Of a stretch of DNA of 64,000 nucleotides, positions 9,382 to 17,696 are shown piece after piece. A program made the position numbers and the translations under genes. Source of the stretch: Metabacillus endolithicus. Its GTDB lineage: Bacteria > Bacillota > Bacilli > Bacillales > Bacillaceae. The notes under the pieces were generated by a model that made no database searches, was not told the DNA's origin, and saw only the letters and a program-made list of their open reading frames with translations. The stretch is taken from the NCBI RefSeq assembly GCF_023078335.1, contig NZ_CP095550.1:2462001-2526000 (forward strand), written 5' to 3'. Every line of letters begins with the position of its first letter. Positions within the stretch are counted from its first letter, which is position 1.

Positions 9382-10629
9382 TTATGATAAAACAGCTTGT
9401 TTTTCTTCTACTAATGTTAACAAGCGATTTTTTAATTCATCTGTATTTATTTGTTTACGAGCCACACCTGAATCCATTGCTGCCTTTGCAACAGCTGATG
9501 CAACGTATGCAACTACTCTTCGGTCAAATGGATCCGGTATTACGTAATCACTCGATAAATCTTGTTCTGAAATTAACTCAGCAATTGCATAAACAGCTGC
9601 AAGCTTCATTTCTTCATTAATTTCTTTTGCTTGAACATCTAGTGCACCACGGAAGATTCCAGGGAAGGCAAGGACATTATTCACTTGGTTAGGAAAATCA
9701 GATCGTCCTGTTCCTACAACAAGTGCTCCTGCTTCTTTCGCTTCATTCGGCATAATCTCCGGTACAGGGTTCGCCATTGCAAAAATAATTGGATCTTGAT
9801 TCATTGATGCAACCATTTCCTTTGTAACAGCTCCTGCAACAGATACACCAACAAATACATCTGCTCCTTCAAGAGCATCGGCTAAGTTCCCTTGCTTTTG
9901 GTCTTTATTTGTCATAGCTGCCAATTCTTCTTTAAATGAATTCATTCCTACAGAACGACCTTCATAAATAATCCCCTTTGTATCACATAAAACAACATCC
10001 TTCACACCCATATGAAGAAGCAGCTTTACAATCGCAACACCTGCAGCACCCGCACCATTTACAACCACTGAGATGTTTTCTATTTTTTTATCTGCTAGCT
10101 TTAGAGCATTAATAAGTCCAGCAGCAGTCACAATTGCCGTACCATGTTGATCATCATGGAAGATTGGAATATCGCATGCTTTCTTTAATCTTTCTTCAAT
10201 CTCAAAGCAATGTGGAGCTGCAATATCCTCTAAATTCACTCCACCAAAGGTTGGTTCTAATAGCTTAACTGTTTCTACAATCTTATCTGAATCTGTTGTG
10301 TCTAAACAAATTGGAAAAGCATCCACATCAGCAAATGATTTAAATAATAATGCTTTTCCTTCCATAACAGGCATTGCTGCTTTTGGTCCAATATTACCAA
10401 GGCCAAGTACAGCCGTACCATTAGAAACAACCGCAACTAAATTACCCTTCATTGTATACTCATATGCCTTGCTTTCGTCTTCATGAATGTCCAAGCATGG
10501 CTCTGCAACACCTGGAGAATAAGCTAAGCTTAGATCTTTAGCATTTCGAACAGGAACCTTAGAGTGCACTCCTAGCTTACCTTTATTATCCTTATGCATC
10601 TTTATTGCTTCTTCACGTAAAGTTGACAT
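9382..10629 (-). CDS. ytsJ: NAD(P)-dependent malic enzyme (YtsJ type)
   Basis: This 415-residue cytosolic enzyme decarboxylates malate to pyruvate with reduction of NAD(P). Family blocks are clear: SLAYSPGVAEPC near 33, a GTAVLGLGNIGP nucleotide segment near 71, FGGVNLEDIAAP near 129, FHDDQHGTA near 154 (metal and substrate site), and a GAGAAGVAI Rossmann motif near 191. The length is close to that of B. subtilis YtsJ (410), which uses NADP; cofactor preference cannot be read here. The ATG at 10629 follows GGAG by 8 bases. The upstream region has a good cre site, suggesting carbon control. Confidence 0.92.
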   Translation of the reverse strand: MSTLREEAIKMHKDNKGKLGVHSKVPVRNAKDLSLAYSPGVAEPCLDIHEDESKAYEYTMKGNLVAVVSNGTAVLGLGNIGPKAAMPVMEGKALLFKSFADVDAFPICLDTTDSDKIVETVKLLEPTFGGVNLEDIAAPHCFEIEERLKKACDIPIFHDDQHGTAIVTAAGLINALKLADKKIENISVVVNGAGAAGVAIVKLLLHMGVKDVVLCDTKGIIYEGRSVGMNSFKEELAAMTNKDQKQGNLADALEGADVFVGVSVAGAVTKEMVASMNQDPIIFAMANPVPEIMPNEAKEAGALVVGTGRSDFPNQVNNVLAFPGIFRGALDVQAKEINEEMKLAAVYAIAELISEQDLSSDYVIPDPFDRRVVAYVASAVAKAAMDSGVARKQINTDELKNRLLTLVEEKQAVLS

Positions 10630-10672
10630 TATATGCTCTCCTTTTTTAACCTTGTAAGTTTTTCTTAAATAT

Positions 10673-10686
10673 AGGAAGCGTTTGCA
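10673..10686 (-). promoter_or_regulatory. cre site (CcpA) ahead of the malic enzyme gene
   Basis: On the minus strand TGCAAACGCTTCCT fits the catabolite-responsive element TGNAANCGNTNNCN at all fixed positions. It lies about 45 bases upstream of the ATG. Confidence 0.5.
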
Positions 10687-10873
10687 TTTTAAAACAGGAA
10701 ATTCTTAAGTTTAAATCCTTGTATGCTCATATTTTAGTTAGCTTGAGAGGAGATTGATAGATTATGAAACTATTGGTGTAATTATGTAATTAAAAAAAGC
10801 AGATAGTTGTAAACGCATACCTGAAATCCTGTCACTTTACAAAATTTATTTTTCTGTTATCTTGGTATAAGCG

Positions 10874-10895
10874 GATATTTACCTAGGTAAATATC
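10874..10895. promoter_or_regulatory. MarR operator 1
   Basis: A perfect 22-bp palindrome with half-site GATATTTACCT lies about 50 bases before marR. A probable autoregulatory operator for the MarR-MFS operon. Confidence 0.75.
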
Positions 10896-10913
10896 TATTA
10901 TGATTTTTAATAC

Positions 10914-10925
10914 TTACTTAGGTAA
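10914..10925. promoter_or_regulatory. MarR operator 2
   Basis: TTACTTAGGTAA shares the core of operator 1 and is palindromic at 10 of 12 positions. It lies 40 bases from operator 1 and 20 bases before the marR start, and probably gives cooperative repression. Confidence 0.55.
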
Positions 10926-10944
10926 ATAACGAGGTGGAAAAGAA

Positions 10945-11358
10945 GTGGATAACACAAATAAACTATTTCATTTGTTGTATCAAAAAACAAGACATATGAC
11001 AAAAGAGATTAATGAATACTTACAAAAACATGACCTCTACAGCTCACAATGGTCTATTCTTTATTGCCTAAAAACAAACGGTCCTATGACCCAAAGTGAT
11101 ATATGGCGTTATTTAAACGTAGAAGCACCTACAGTAACAAGAACACTCGTTAAGCTCGAAGAAGGCGGCTGGATAAGTCGTACTTCTGGAAATGACAAAC
11201 GTGAACGACTTGTTTCTCTTACAGAAAAAGCGCTTGAATCATTTCCTGCAGTTGAAGAAGATGTAAAAAGGTTTGAAAGAGAAATGACCTTAAGGCTTAC
11301 AGATCGGGAGCAGGATCAGTTATTTACCTTATTAGCGAAACTCGGAAAAACAGAATAA
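10945..11358 (+). CDS. MarR-family transcriptional regulator
   Basis: This 137-residue dimeric winged-helix repressor has a recognition-helix region near 55-75 (QSDIWRYLNVEAPTVTRTL) followed by the wing with DKRERLVSLTEKA. The GTG start at 10945 has GAGGTGG 7 bases upstream. It precedes an MFS transporter by 16 bases and has two palindromic operators in front. The likely role is ligand-relieved repression of its own operon. The inducer cannot be inferred. Confidence 0.88.
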   Translation: MDNTNKLFHLLYQKTRHMTKEINEYLQKHDLYSSQWSILYCLKTNGPMTQSDIWRYLNVEAPTVTRTLVKLEEGGWISRTSGNDKRERLVSLTEKALESFPAVEEDVKRFEREMTLRLTDREQDQLFTLLAKLGKTE

Positions 11359-11374
11359 AGTAAGGAGGAAGCCT

Positions 11375-12586
11375 ATGAATTCTCAAGAAAAACAGCCGAT
11401 TTGGACACAAGGCTTTATTAGTATCTTTTTAAGTAATTTTTTTATATTTGTTGCATTTTATGGTCTGCTTACATCTTTGCCAATCTATGTGGTTGATGAA
11501 CTCGGACGCTCAAGCGTTGACGCCGGTTTAATTATTACAATATTTATGTTGTCTGCGATTATTGTGCGGCCTTTTTCAGGGAAGCTGATTCAGGATTTCG
11601 GGAAGAAAAAAACATTGATGATCAGTATGATTTTATTTACCATTTTTTCTTTTATGTATCTATTGGTTGAGAATTATGCCCTTTTATTAGTATTACGATT
11701 TGTTCATGGCATCTGGTTCAGCATTGCTTCTACAGCTACTGGTGCGATTGCTGCAGATATTGTACCTCTAAAAAGACGTGGTGAAGGACTTGGATATTTC
11801 GCCATGTCAATGAACCTAGCCGTTGTTTGTGGTCCGTTCATTTCACTTACTCTATTACAATATGTATCTTTTTCAATTCTTTTTCTTGTTCTAGCTTCAT
11901 TAATAACATTCGGTGTACTGTTTACAGCTTTTAGTAAAATGAAGGAAGTTAAGAAGACAACTGCTCAAGCTGAGAAGAAACGCCTGCAATTCAGCGATTT
12001 AATTGATCAAAAGGCCCTTCCAATTGCATTTGTAGGGAGCTTAGTTGCATTTACGTATTCAAGTGTTCTTTCATTTATTTCGATGTATGCCAAAGACTTA
12101 AATTTAATAGAAGCAGCAAGTTACTTTTTCCTTGTGTTTGCCGTAGCTATGATTATTGCACGACCATTCAGTGGTCGTTTGTATGATTCAAAGGGGCCAA
12201 ATGTTGTGATATACCCTGCTTTGGCTTTATTTATGATCGGTTTATTGTTTTTAAGTATTGCGCACAGCGCCTTTATGCTGCTTTTTGCCGGAGCATTTAT
12301 TGGCTTAGGTTACGGAACTGTTGTGCCTTGCCTCCAAACACTGGCTATTCAAGCAACAGATCATCATCGCAGCAGTCATGCAACAGCAACATTTTTCACT
12401 CTTTTTGATACCGGAATTGCGACCGGTTCATTCGTTTTAGGAATCGTGGTTGCTCAATTAGGCTATGAAACATTGTATCTTTTAGCTGGCTTGTTTTTAA
12501 TACTCGTTATTTTCATGTATAAGTTGGTTCAAAGTAGAAAGAAAGCCACTTCACCTGCGCTAGAGTGGCAGGAATCGAGCTTATAA
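11375..12586 (+). CDS. MFS efflux transporter in the MarR operon
   Basis: This 403-residue protein with about 12 transmembrane segments belongs to the drug:H+ antiporter-like major facilitators. The loop 2-3 signature is visible as RPFSGKLIQDFGKKKTLM near 67-84 and repeats in the second half as RPFSGRLYDSKGP, showing the two-fold MFS repeat. GGAGG precedes the ATG. It is co-transcribed with marR, and an intrinsic terminator follows. Export of a toxic compound or metabolite is likely, but the substrate is unknown. Confidence 0.85.
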   Translation: MNSQEKQPIWTQGFISIFLSNFFIFVAFYGLLTSLPIYVVDELGRSSVDAGLIITIFMLSAIIVRPFSGKLIQDFGKKKTLMISMILFTIFSFMYLLVENYALLLVLRFVHGIWFSIASTATGAIAADIVPLKRRGEGLGYFAMSMNLAVVCGPFISLTLLQYVSFSILFLVLASLITFGVLFTAFSKMKEVKKTTAQAEKKRLQFSDLIDQKALPIAFVGSLVAFTYSSVLSFISMYAKDLNLIEAASYFFLVFAVAMIIARPFSGRLYDSKGPNVVIYPALALFMIGLLFLSIAHSAFMLLFAGAFIGLGYGTVVPCLQTLAIQATDHHRSSHATATFFTLFDTGIATGSFVLGIVVAQLGYETLYLLAGLFLILVIFMYKLVQSRKKATSPALEWQESSL

Positions 12587-12596
12587 TGGTCGTTTA

Positions 12597-12629
12597 AGCT
12601 GTTTACTTCTTGAGGTAATCAGCTTTTTC
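12597..12629 (+). terminator. marR-MFS operon terminator
   Basis: The stem AGCTG-TTAC / GTAA-CAGCT has one internal mismatch and an 8-nt loop, and is followed by TTTTT. Confidence 0.7.
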
Positions 12630-12650
12630 GATATTCTGGTAAAAGCATAT

Positions 12651-12686
12651 AAAAAGGCTGAAGCACCACATCATTGCTCCAGCCTT
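12651..12686 (-). terminator. Aldo/keto reductase terminator
   Basis: On the minus strand an AAGGCTG-AGCA stem pairs with TGCT-CAGCCTT and is followed by TTTTTAT, directly downstream of the aldo/keto reductase stop. Confidence 0.75.
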
Positions 12687-12694
12687 CAACTTTA

Positions 12695-13678
12695 TTAATA
12701 AACCCCACGAACATTCGGATGAATGCTATCTTGATAAAACTCAGTAAGCTTCTTCAGCTCAGCCTCACTAAATGAAGGCACTTCTGTTGCTTGTAAATTA
12801 TCTTCAACTTGCTTCACTGTTTTAAAACCAGGGATAACGGTTGTGATTTCTTCATGATCAAGAATCCAGCGAAGTGCTGCTCTTGCCATATTGCCACGGC
12901 CTTCTGAAATCCATTCCAGCTGTTGACTTAGCTCAACACCCTTAGAGAATTCTACACCGGCAAACGTTTCACCAACATTGAAGTGTTCGCCGTCTTTATT
13001 GAAATTGCGGTGATCATCTTCTTCAAATTTAGCTCCATTTGTGAATTTACCCGTTAATAAGCCACTTGCTAAAGGTACACGAGCTAATAAGCCTACACCT
13101 TTTTCCTTTGCCTGTGGAAGCAACTCAGGGATGGCTTTTTGACGGAAAATATTAAAAATAACTTGTAGTGCCTTCACATTTGCTTGATCTAAACAAAATA
13201 ATCCTTCTTCTACTGTTTCAACACTCACACCGTAATGACGGATTTTCCCTTGTTGTTGAAGCTTATCTAAAACTTCAAAAACCTGTCCACTTTTTAAGAT
13301 TTCAAAAGGGGCACAATGAATTTGATAAAGATCAATTGTGTCACGTTGAAGACGCTTTAAACTTGCCTCACAGTATTCAGTAACAGCTTTTTCCGAATAT
13401 GTTTCAGGGTCAAAAATATCACCTGCACGGCAAAACTTTGTGGCAATATGTATTTTATCTTCTTTTCCTTTTGTTGCTTTTGCAAGTAATTCCTCACTAT
13501 GTCCATCACCATATACATCAGCTGTGTCGAAGAAGTTAACACCTTCATCCATTGCACGCTCTAGACCTCTTAATGCTTCCTGATCATCTGATTTACCCCA
13601 TGATCCACCAATAGCCCATGTTCCAAAGCTTAATTCACTAATTTTTAGATCTGTATCTCCTAGCTGACGATATTTCAT
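12695..13678 (-). CDS. Aldo/keto reductase
   Basis: This is an NAD(P)H-dependent (beta/alpha)8-barrel oxidoreductase of about 327 residues. The catalytic tetrad is visible in context: Asp and Tyr in DTADVYGDGHSEE near 52-64, Lys in IATKFC near 79, and His in YQIHCAP near 120. The cofactor-binding end has TVIPGFKTVKQVEDN near 285. I prefer the ATG at 13678 with GGTGG 6 bases upstream; an in-frame ATG at 13690 lacks a spaced ribosome site. It is transcribed alone and the substrate is unknown. Confidence 0.87.
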   Translation of the reverse strand: MKYRQLGDTDLKISELSFGTWAIGGSWGKSDDQEALRGLERAMDEGVNFFDTADVYGDGHSEELLAKATKGKEDKIHIATKFCRAGDIFDPETYSEKAVTEYCEASLKRLQRDTIDLYQIHCAPFEILKSGQVFEVLDKLQQQGKIRHYGVSVETVEEGLFCLDQANVKALQVIFNIFRQKAIPELLPQAKEKGVGLLARVPLASGLLTGKFTNGAKFEEDDHRNFNKDGEHFNVGETFAGVEFSKGVELSQQLEWISEGRGNMARAALRWILDHEEITTVIPGFKTVKQVEDNLQATEVPSFSEAELKKLTEFYQDSIHPNVRGVY

Positions 13679-13856
13679 TCTTTCCACCATCCTATGCGTT
13701 GTCGTTTAGTTAAAATTTTTCACAATTTTTATTATAGTATAGATAAAGCGCTAACAAAAGGAATATGGCTTGCAATCTAATTACTCCTCATTTCACCTAG
13801 GATCCTTTATAATAAACAACGGAATGACGATTTTAACAGAAAGAGGAGCGAGTCAA

Positions 13857-14315
13857 ATGACACAAAAAAGTGCATTAATCACCGGCTGGATGAGTCACCG
13901 TAAAGTCCTGCTTGAAATCGTGGGAAAATTAGAGGATCAACATGTTTCTTACAAACCATGGGAAGGGGCTATGTCACTTTCCGAACTTGTTTTACATATG
14001 ACAAGTGCAATGGGTATGTTTGCACAAACTGTGAAGAACGGCACCTTCACACCACCGGCTGCACAACCAGAGGTGAACACGATTAACGAATTAAAAGAAA
14101 CTATACAAAAGGAAACTGAGGAAACAAAGTCTCAGTTAGAGTCTCTTACAGATGATCAACTTGCCCAAATCGTTGAGTTTGCTGGAATGCAAATGCCTGG
14201 AATTGCTTTGCTTGAAAGTGGAAAAGATCATGAAATTCACCACAAAGGCCAATTGTTCACATATGCTCGATTAGTAGGGGTAGAGGAGCTACCATTCTTT
14301 ATCAATCGCTCATAA
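13857..14315 (+). CDS. DinB-family protein
   Basis: This 152-residue protein has the four-helix DinB/YfiT fold. The putative metal-binding histidines lie in VLHMTS near 45 and in the late DHEIHHKGQL block near 122-131. Members include bacillithiol-dependent transferases and many proteins of unknown role. The ATG at 13857 follows GAGGAG by 8 bases; the frame is open upstream to 13770 but without a ribosome site. Monocistronic, closed by a strong terminator. Confidence 0.82.
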   Translation: MTQKSALITGWMSHRKVLLEIVGKLEDQHVSYKPWEGAMSLSELVLHMTSAMGMFAQTVKNGTFTPPAAQPEVNTINELKETIQKETEETKSQLESLTDDQLAQIVEFAGMQMPGIALLESGKDHEIHHKGQLFTYARLVGVEELPFFINRS

Positions 14316-14327
14316 TCCAGGGCGCAA

Positions 14328-14355
14328 AAAGAGCGAATCAAACGATTCGCTCTTT
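14328..14355. terminator. Bidirectional terminator
   Basis: A perfect 12-bp stem (AAAGAGCGAATC / GATTCGCTCTTT) with a 4-nt loop. T tracts on both sides serve the converging dinB-like and hemD-like genes. Confidence 0.88.
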
Positions 14356-14356
14356 C

Positions 14357-15175
14357 TTACTTATTCTCTTCTTCTTGCTTATAATAGTTTACAAGTGCAA
14401 TGATTGCACTTCCCATTCTTTCTTCCTCAGGAACAACCATTCTCGTAATGCCAACCTCACGCAATGCTTGTGCGGTTACTTTTCCAACAGATACTGCCAT
14501 AACATTCGTAGAGAATGCATGTAAAACTTCCTTTTCCACACCTTTTTCCTTTGCATAAGCCATTAAAAATCTCGCTTGAGGAGTGCTTGTAAAGTTAACA
14601 GCATCTATTTTTCCATCAAGTATTTCACTTACAAGCTGCTCCATCACTTCAGGCTTTGGCGGGATATGCTGATAAGGTAAAATTTCTCGATAGTCTGCAC
14701 CTTGCTCCTTTAGAAATTCAATTAATATCGGTGCCGGATCACCATGTAGCTGTAGAGCAACACTTAAACCTGAAAATGAATGTGCTCTTAACTCTCTCAC
14801 TAATCCAGCTGTACTTCCATCATCATCCCTTACATCTGGTTGTATTCCAAGCTTTTTAAGAACATTCACCGTCTTATAGCCTCTTGCCGCAATTTTAGCA
14901 CTATTCAGCGCCTCAATAAATCGGTCACCTAACCCCATGTTTACCGCGGTTTGGTAAAGCTTATCCGTTCCAATTCCAGTTGTAAAAATCAACCAGTTAA
15001 AATTCCCATCTATTAAGGCCTTTATTTCTTTTTCAACATTTGTATCATCTAAAAAAACTGTTCCCTGTGCCGGTCTAATTAGTGCAGCGCCACCAAGGTT
15101 TTCTACTAGCTTACTAAGCTCCTCTGATTTACGCTGACCTGCAAGAGCAATTGTTTTGCCAGTTAATCGTTTCAT
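14357..15175 (-). CDS. Uroporphyrinogen-III synthase-like protein (HemD domain)
   Basis: This 272-residue protein matches the two-lobed HemD fold, which cyclises hydroxymethylbilane to uroporphyrinogen III. Visible blocks are IFTTGIGTD near 64-72, IAARGYKT near 96, and NFTSTPQARF near 195 with the later SVGKVTAQALREVG near 229. It stands outside the usual hemAXCDBL cluster, so it is probably a second copy. With nasF and nasD a few kb away, it may help feed siroheme synthesis. That link is inference; some stand-alone members have no proven activity. Confidence 0.75.
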   Translation of the reverse strand: MKRLTGKTIALAGQRKSEELSKLVENLGGAALIRPAQGTVFLDDTNVEKEIKALIDGNFNWLIFTTGIGTDKLYQTAVNMGLGDRFIEALNSAKIAARGYKTVNVLKKLGIQPDVRDDDGSTAGLVRELRAHSFSGLSVALQLHGDPAPILIEFLKEQGADYREILPYQHIPPKPEVMEQLVSEILDGKIDAVNFTSTPQARFLMAYAKEKGVEKEVLHAFSTNVMAVSVGKVTAQALREVGITRMVVPEEERMGSAIIALVNYYKQEEENK

Positions 15176-15236
15176 CGTATCCCTCCGCTAAAAAGATAAG
15201 TTGCTATTATTGTATCATCAGCAGTTGAATGCACAA

Positions 15237-15280
15237 CAAAAAAAAGTGACTCAGGGAAGATATTTTCCCTTGAGCCACTT
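15237..15280 (-). terminator. purU terminator
   Basis: On the minus strand a long hairpin (AAGTGGCTCAAGGGAA pairing with TTCCCTGAGTCACTT, two mismatches) runs into eight Ts. Confidence 0.88.
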
Positions 15281-15290
15281 CTAGAATTTA

Positions 15291-16190
15291 TTAAAACACA
15301 ATTGTTTTGTTTTCATGCACAAGAATACGGTCTTCAAGATGCCATTTTACTGCTCTTGCTAACACACTTCTTTCAACGTTACGACCGATTTTTTTCAAGC
15401 TGTCCACATTATCACGATGATCAACACGGCTAATATCTTGTTCAATAATTGGACCTTCATCAAGGTCATTTGTTACATAATGTGACGTTGCTCCGATTAA
15501 CTTCACACCACGTCCGTATGCTCTTTCATATGGTCTTGCACCAACGAAAGCTGGTAAGAAGGAATGGTGGATGTTAATAATTTTGTTCGGATTTGCTGAT
15601 ACAAACTTCGGCGTTAAAATTTGCATATAACGCGCCAAAATAATTAAGTCAATATCGTGTTCTTTTAAAAGCTTAAGCTGTTGATCTTCTACTTGCTCAC
15701 GAATATCTTTGTTTGCAGGGATGTAGTAGAACGGGATATTAAGTGATTCAACGACTTCTCTTGCTTCTTCATGGTTACTAACGACAAGCGAGATATCTGC
15801 CATTAAGTCGCCGCTTTGCCATTCCCAGAGGAGTTCAAGTAAGCAGTGCAATTCTTTTGAGACGAAAATCGCCACTTTTTTCAAATTGTATACATGTGTG
15901 AAGTTCCAGTCCATTGAAAATTGTTCTGCAATTTGATTGAACTCTACCTCCATCCTTTGTGCTTTATCTTTTAAATTTGGACATTCAAATTCAATGCGAA
16001 TAAAGAAAGTTCCGCCCTCTGGATTTGTAGAGTACTGACTTGACTCAATAATATTAGCATTGTGTTCAAATAAAAATTTTGAAATAGCTGAAACAATACC
16101 AGGCTGGTCCGGACAGCTAACTAATAAACGACCACGATTTTGGTTTTTTTCCTGAAAATGTTCAATTTGATTTTTTATAAATGCATTCAT
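15291..16190 (-). CDS. purU: Formyltetrahydrofolate deformylase
   Basis: This 299-residue cytosolic enzyme hydrolyses 10-formyl-THF to formate and THF, balancing one-carbon pools. An N-terminal ACT domain (LLVSCPDQPGIVSAIS near 22-37) is followed by a formyltransferase domain with the catalytic Asn/His in IINIHHSFLPAF near 210 and Asp in LDEGPI near 245. The ATG at 16190 has AGAGAGG 8 bases upstream; an earlier in-frame ATG (16229) does not. The length matches the B. subtilis protein. Single gene with its own terminator. Confidence 0.93.
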   Translation of the reverse strand: MNAFIKNQIEHFQEKNQNRGRLLVSCPDQPGIVSAISKFLFEHNANIIESSQYSTNPEGGTFFIRIEFECPNLKDKAQRMEVEFNQIAEQFSMDWNFTHVYNLKKVAIFVSKELHCLLELLWEWQSGDLMADISLVVSNHEEAREVVESLNIPFYYIPANKDIREQVEDQQLKLLKEHDIDLIILARYMQILTPKFVSANPNKIINIHHSFLPAFVGARPYERAYGRGVKLIGATSHYVTNDLDEGPIIEQDISRVDHRDNVDSLKKIGRNVERSVLARAVKWHLEDRILVHENKTIVF

Positions 16191-16270
16191 TGTATATACC
16201 TCTCTATTAGTGATTAAAACATTATACATTAGTCAGTCAAAATTATTAAGGTTTAAATCACTTTTTTCCT

Positions 16271-16723
16271 CTATGATTTCATAAATTCATGATTTCGTTT
16301 CTGCTTTGCCTTTCGAATGATCTGATTCATCACCTCTGATAAAACCAATCCTATTGCAATGGCACCAGAAATCATAAAGGCCTTTGCTGCAAGTGGTATC
16401 GCAGCATTATAGTCATTTTCCACGACCTGCCTCATCGCATCATACGCTAGTCCTCCAGGCACTAACGGTATAATTCCAGACACATTAAAAATAATCACAG
16501 GCGTTTTATGCTTCTTCGCATAGTATTGACTAATAATTGCAATAACAAAAGAGGCAATTAAAGAAGCAAAAACACTGTCATTAGAATACTCGAATAACCC
16601 GATATAGATCATCCAGCCAACCATTCCAGCGAAACCACATCGAAATAATGCCTTTACTGGGGCATTAAAGATGATTCCGAATGCTGCTGATGCGATAAAA
16701 CTTGTAATAATCTGTTCGATCAA
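16271..16723 (-). CDS. Threonine/serine exporter family, small half (YjjB-like)
   Basis: This 150-residue membrane protein has four or five hydrophobic segments and corresponds to the C-terminal half of ThrE-type exporters. The conserved IIPLVPGGLAYDAMRQ segment lies near 84-99. The start is TTG at 16723, supported by AAGGAGGG 7 bases upstream. It follows the large half by 47 bases, the usual pairing in which two proteins make one exporter. The substrate in this organism is not established. Confidence 0.82.
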   Translation of the reverse strand: MIEQIITSFIASAAFGIIFNAPVKALFRCGFAGMVGWMIYIGLFEYSNDSVFASLIASFVIAIISQYYAKKHKTPVIIFNVSGIIPLVPGGLAYDAMRQVVENDYNAAIPLAAKAFMISGAIAIGLVLSEVMNQIIRKAKQKRNHEFMKS

Positions 16724-16770
16724 ATTAAAGCCCTCCTTATTAAGAAAGCTGCCTAACTATCCAGAAATAG

Positions 16771-17526
16771 TTAATAAAACGAGAAAACAACCGCAACACC
16801 TGCTCCAATGGCAAATGCGGTTAAAAAGGCTTCTGCTCCCTTAGATATTCCTGATACTAAATGACCTGCCATGAGGTCTCTCACTGCGTTCGTAATGAGC
16901 AAACCAGGTACTAACGGCATAACAGAGCCGATGATAATCTTATCCAGCTCAGCACCGATATTAAGTGTGACAAATAAAACAGATATTACGCCTATGATAA
17001 GTGATGCTAAAAATTCAGCAAAGAACTTTATTTCGACTAATCGATGAAGATAGATTAAACTCGAAAGTCCGATTCCACCCGCTATGACTGCTGGAAGAAA
17101 GTCAGTCCAGCCACCTTGAAACATAATTAAAAAGCAACCACTAGCGATCGAAGCTGCCCCAATTTGCACCCAAATCGGGTAGGCATGAGCATCCAGCTCA
17201 ATTTCTTTTAAGTGAGTATATGCCTCTTCAACAGACAATTCCCCGTTGCTTATTTGTCTCGAAACTCCATTTACTTTTGCAACCTTTTGCAAATCGGTAG
17301 AACGATCAACAATTCTCACAAGCTGTGTGGGGGTTTTACTGCTTACAGAAAAAATGATTCCTGTTGGCGTTACATAGCTATGAGTTTCCTTAATCCCATA
17401 AGCTGCTGCTATTCTCATCATTGTATCTTCCACCCGGTACGTTTCAGCCCCGCTACGAAGCATGATTTTCCCGGCTAACAAGCAAACATCAATAATATCA
17501 AAGGTTTGGTTTTGGTCAACGCTCAC
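16771..17526 (-). CDS. Threonine/serine exporter family, large half (YjjP-like)
   Basis: This 251-residue protein has a soluble N-terminal domain with GAETYRVEDTM near 22-32 and a TPTGIIFSV strand near 54, then about five hydrophobic segments, including MPLVPGLLITNAVRDLMAGH near 205-224. The latter motif parallels the PLVPGG segment of the small half. The GTG at 17526 follows AAGGAAAG closely. It probably forms a complex with the downstream small subunit. Confidence 0.83.
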   Translation of the reverse strand: MSVDQNQTFDIIDVCLLAGKIMLRSGAETYRVEDTMMRIAAAYGIKETHSYVTPTGIIFSVSSKTPTQLVRIVDRSTDLQKVAKVNGVSRQISNGELSVEEAYTHLKEIELDAHAYPIWVQIGAASIASGCFLIMFQGGWTDFLPAVIAGGIGLSSLIYLHRLVEIKFFAEFLASLIIGVISVLFVTLNIGAELDKIIIGSVMPLVPGLLITNAVRDLMAGHLVSGISKGAEAFLTAFAIGAGVAVVFSFY

Positions 17527-17595
17527 CTTTCCTTCACCCCATCCTTAAGATATCTAGTTTGAGTTTAAAGAAGTTGGCGGAAATAGGCAAGGCCG

Positions 17596-17625
17596 GAGCA
17601 CTGGAACTCCCCGAAGTTTGTCGAA
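17596..17625. repeat. 30-bp dispersed repeat, copy 1
   Basis: The segment GAGCAC-N-GG-N-AC-NN followed by CCCGAAGTTTGTCGAA occurs here and again at 19682-19711. The last 16 bases are identical in both copies. The two copies bracket the PhoD-like gene. The block is GC-richer than its surroundings and contains a GGAG...CTCC pairing. Confidence 0.6.
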
Positions 17626-17696
17626 CGCAACCTGCCTCACAAATGTACTCTTCCTTGAATAAAGTAATAAAAATACCTAGTTAGGGGTGACTGGCA

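Larger units (their letters stand above)
10630..10944. other. Divergent intergenic region between malic enzyme and marR
   Basis: This 315-base gap holds the malic enzyme upstream region with a cre-like site (10673-10686), a second poorer cre-like match (TGTAAACGCATACC, 10808-10821), and the marR operator pair. I see no gene in it. Confidence 0.6.

Noticed and set aside
10808..10821. Second cre site in the malic enzyme / marR gap
   Set aside because: TGTAAACGCATACC lacks the required T at position 10; too weak to call on its own.
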